From Mycolicibacterium brumae (GTDB lineage: Bacteria > Actinomycetota > Actinomycetes > Mycobacteriales > Mycobacteriaceae), in NCBI RefSeq assembly GCF_025215495.1, contig NZ_CP104302.1:1798001-1862000 (forward strand): 64,000 bases of DNA, given 5' to 3'. Below the pieces are notes generated by a model, which did no database searches, was not told the origin of the DNA, and saw nothing but the letters and a program-made list of their open reading frames with translations. The translations under genes and the position numbers were made by a program. Shown piece by piece: positions 63,364 through 64,000 of this stretch; positions within the stretch are counted from its first letter, which is position 1, and every line of letters begins with the position of its first letter.

Positions 63364-64000
63364 ATGTCTGCATATCGAGTAGCAATCACCGGCGGCGCCC
63401 GCGGCATCGGCCGCGCGACCGCAGAGGCGTGTCTCCGGGCCGGAATGTCGGTCGTGATCGGCGATGTCGACGGAGCGGCATGTTCGGCCGTCGCCACCGA
63501 ACTCGGTGGGGGAACGGTCGGGCTCGCACTGGACGTGCGCGACCCGGCCGGCTTCGAGGCATTCCTCACCGAAGCCGAACAGCAGGCTGGCCCACTGGAT
63601 GTTCTGGTCAACAACGCCGGCGTCGCGCCGATCGGCAGGTATGTCGACGAGAACCCGCGGGATACGCAGCGGCTGATCGATATCAACATCGGCGGCGTGC
63701 TCACCGGCACCCGGCTAGCCTTAGAGCGGTTCGGCCCCCGCGGCCACGGGCACATCGTGAACCTGGCATCCTCGGCCGGACAGATCGCCACCGCCGGTGG
63801 CGCTACCTACGCGGCGACCAAGCACGCCGTCGTCGGGTTCACCCGGGCGATCCGCGCCGAGACCCGCGGCACCGGCATCCGTACCACGATCGTGATGCCC
63901 GGCCTGATCCGCACCGACATGATCGCCGGATTCGACAAGCCGCGTGGCACCAGGATTGTCGGACCGCAGGCCGTGGCCGACGCCATCGTCGCGGCGCTGC
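63364..64000 (+). CDS. Short-chain dehydrogenase/reductase (3' end outside window)
   Basis: 212 residues of a classical SDR are visible. The NAD(P) motif is AITGGARGIGRATAEA with acidic GDVDG (favouring NAD), NNAG appears in VLVNNAGVAPIG, catalytic Ser in LASSAGQIA and the YxxxK in YAATKHAVVGF, then IMPGLIRTDM. The window ends before the stop. Co-transcribed with the cupin gene; the pair probably processes a hydroxylated ketone or alcohol. Confidence 0.93.
   Translation, partial: MSAYRVAITGGARGIGRATAEACLRAGMSVVIGDVDGAACSAVATELGGGTVGLALDVRDPAGFEAFLTEAEQQAGPLDVLVNNAGVAPIGRYVDENPRDTQRLIDINIGGVLTGTRLALERFGPRGHGHIVNLASSAGQIATAGGATYAATKHAVVGFTRAIRAETRGTGIRTTIVMPGLIRTDMIAGFDKPRGTRIVGPQAVADAIVAAL

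Overview
The window is high-GC actinobacterial DNA, most likely chromosome of a fast-growing Mycobacterium/Mycolicibacterium. The markers are an 18-kDa-antigen-type Hsp20, a RipD-type dead NlpC/P60 protein, a secreted CBM2 protein resembling M. tuberculosis Rv1987, the thioesterase-purA-Rv0358-Rv0359 neighbourhood, mycothiol-type enzymes and frequent ATGA/GTGA start-stop overlaps. I had no database access; family names come from motifs and remembered homologues.

Layout. (1) 1-23.5 kb is ordinary chromosome: tpx, ripD, mgtE, small secreted proteins, a MerR/Hsp20 pair sharing a palindrome, FKBP lipoprotein, zwf, a MalY-type aminotransferase coupled to a cytidine deaminase-ASCH fusion, a Kef-type antiporter, an ABC-F ATPase, an RclC-like/ECF sigma/anti-sigma operon, and redox enzymes. 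A striking two-armed array of ~30-bp repeats lies at 13.4-13.8 kb. (2) 23.6-32.3 kb is a mosaic: vapBC, a frameshifted methyltransferase, an arsenic operon whose arsR has lost its N-terminus, then a ~4.3-kb plasmid-like fragment (truncated MobF relaxase, coiled-coil protein, HNH protein, DpdA-like TGT-fold protein, truncated C5 DNA methyltransferase). This fragment joins directly to a catabolic cluster whose first gene is truncated.

(3) 32.3-43.2 kb is a catabolic operon: acylating acetaldehyde dehydrogenase, 4-hydroxy-2-oxovalerate aldolase, APC permease, TetR, aldehyde dehydrogenase, FAD desaturase-like oxidase, IlvD/Edd dehydratase, P450 and ferredoxin. The enzymes look like a route that oxidises an imported amine or organic acid down to pyruvate and acetyl-CoA; the substrate is not evident. 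(4) 43.2-47.4 kb is conserved core (purA locus).

(5) 47.5-58.4 kb is an accessory island with features of antiviral defence. A CDF metal transporter is fused in frame to a tandem winged-helix protein. It is followed by a 900-residue SF1 helicase, a convergent Shedu-type nuclease and, divergent from Shedu, a caspase-like protease fused to a Ski2-like helicase. The last is the most unusual gene here: by analogy with helicase-effector defence systems, the helicase would be the sensor and the protease the effector. (6) 58.5-61.2 kb holds two complete IS3-family elements. (7) 61.6-64 kb has an AraC regulator divergent from a cupin-SDR operon that runs off the window.
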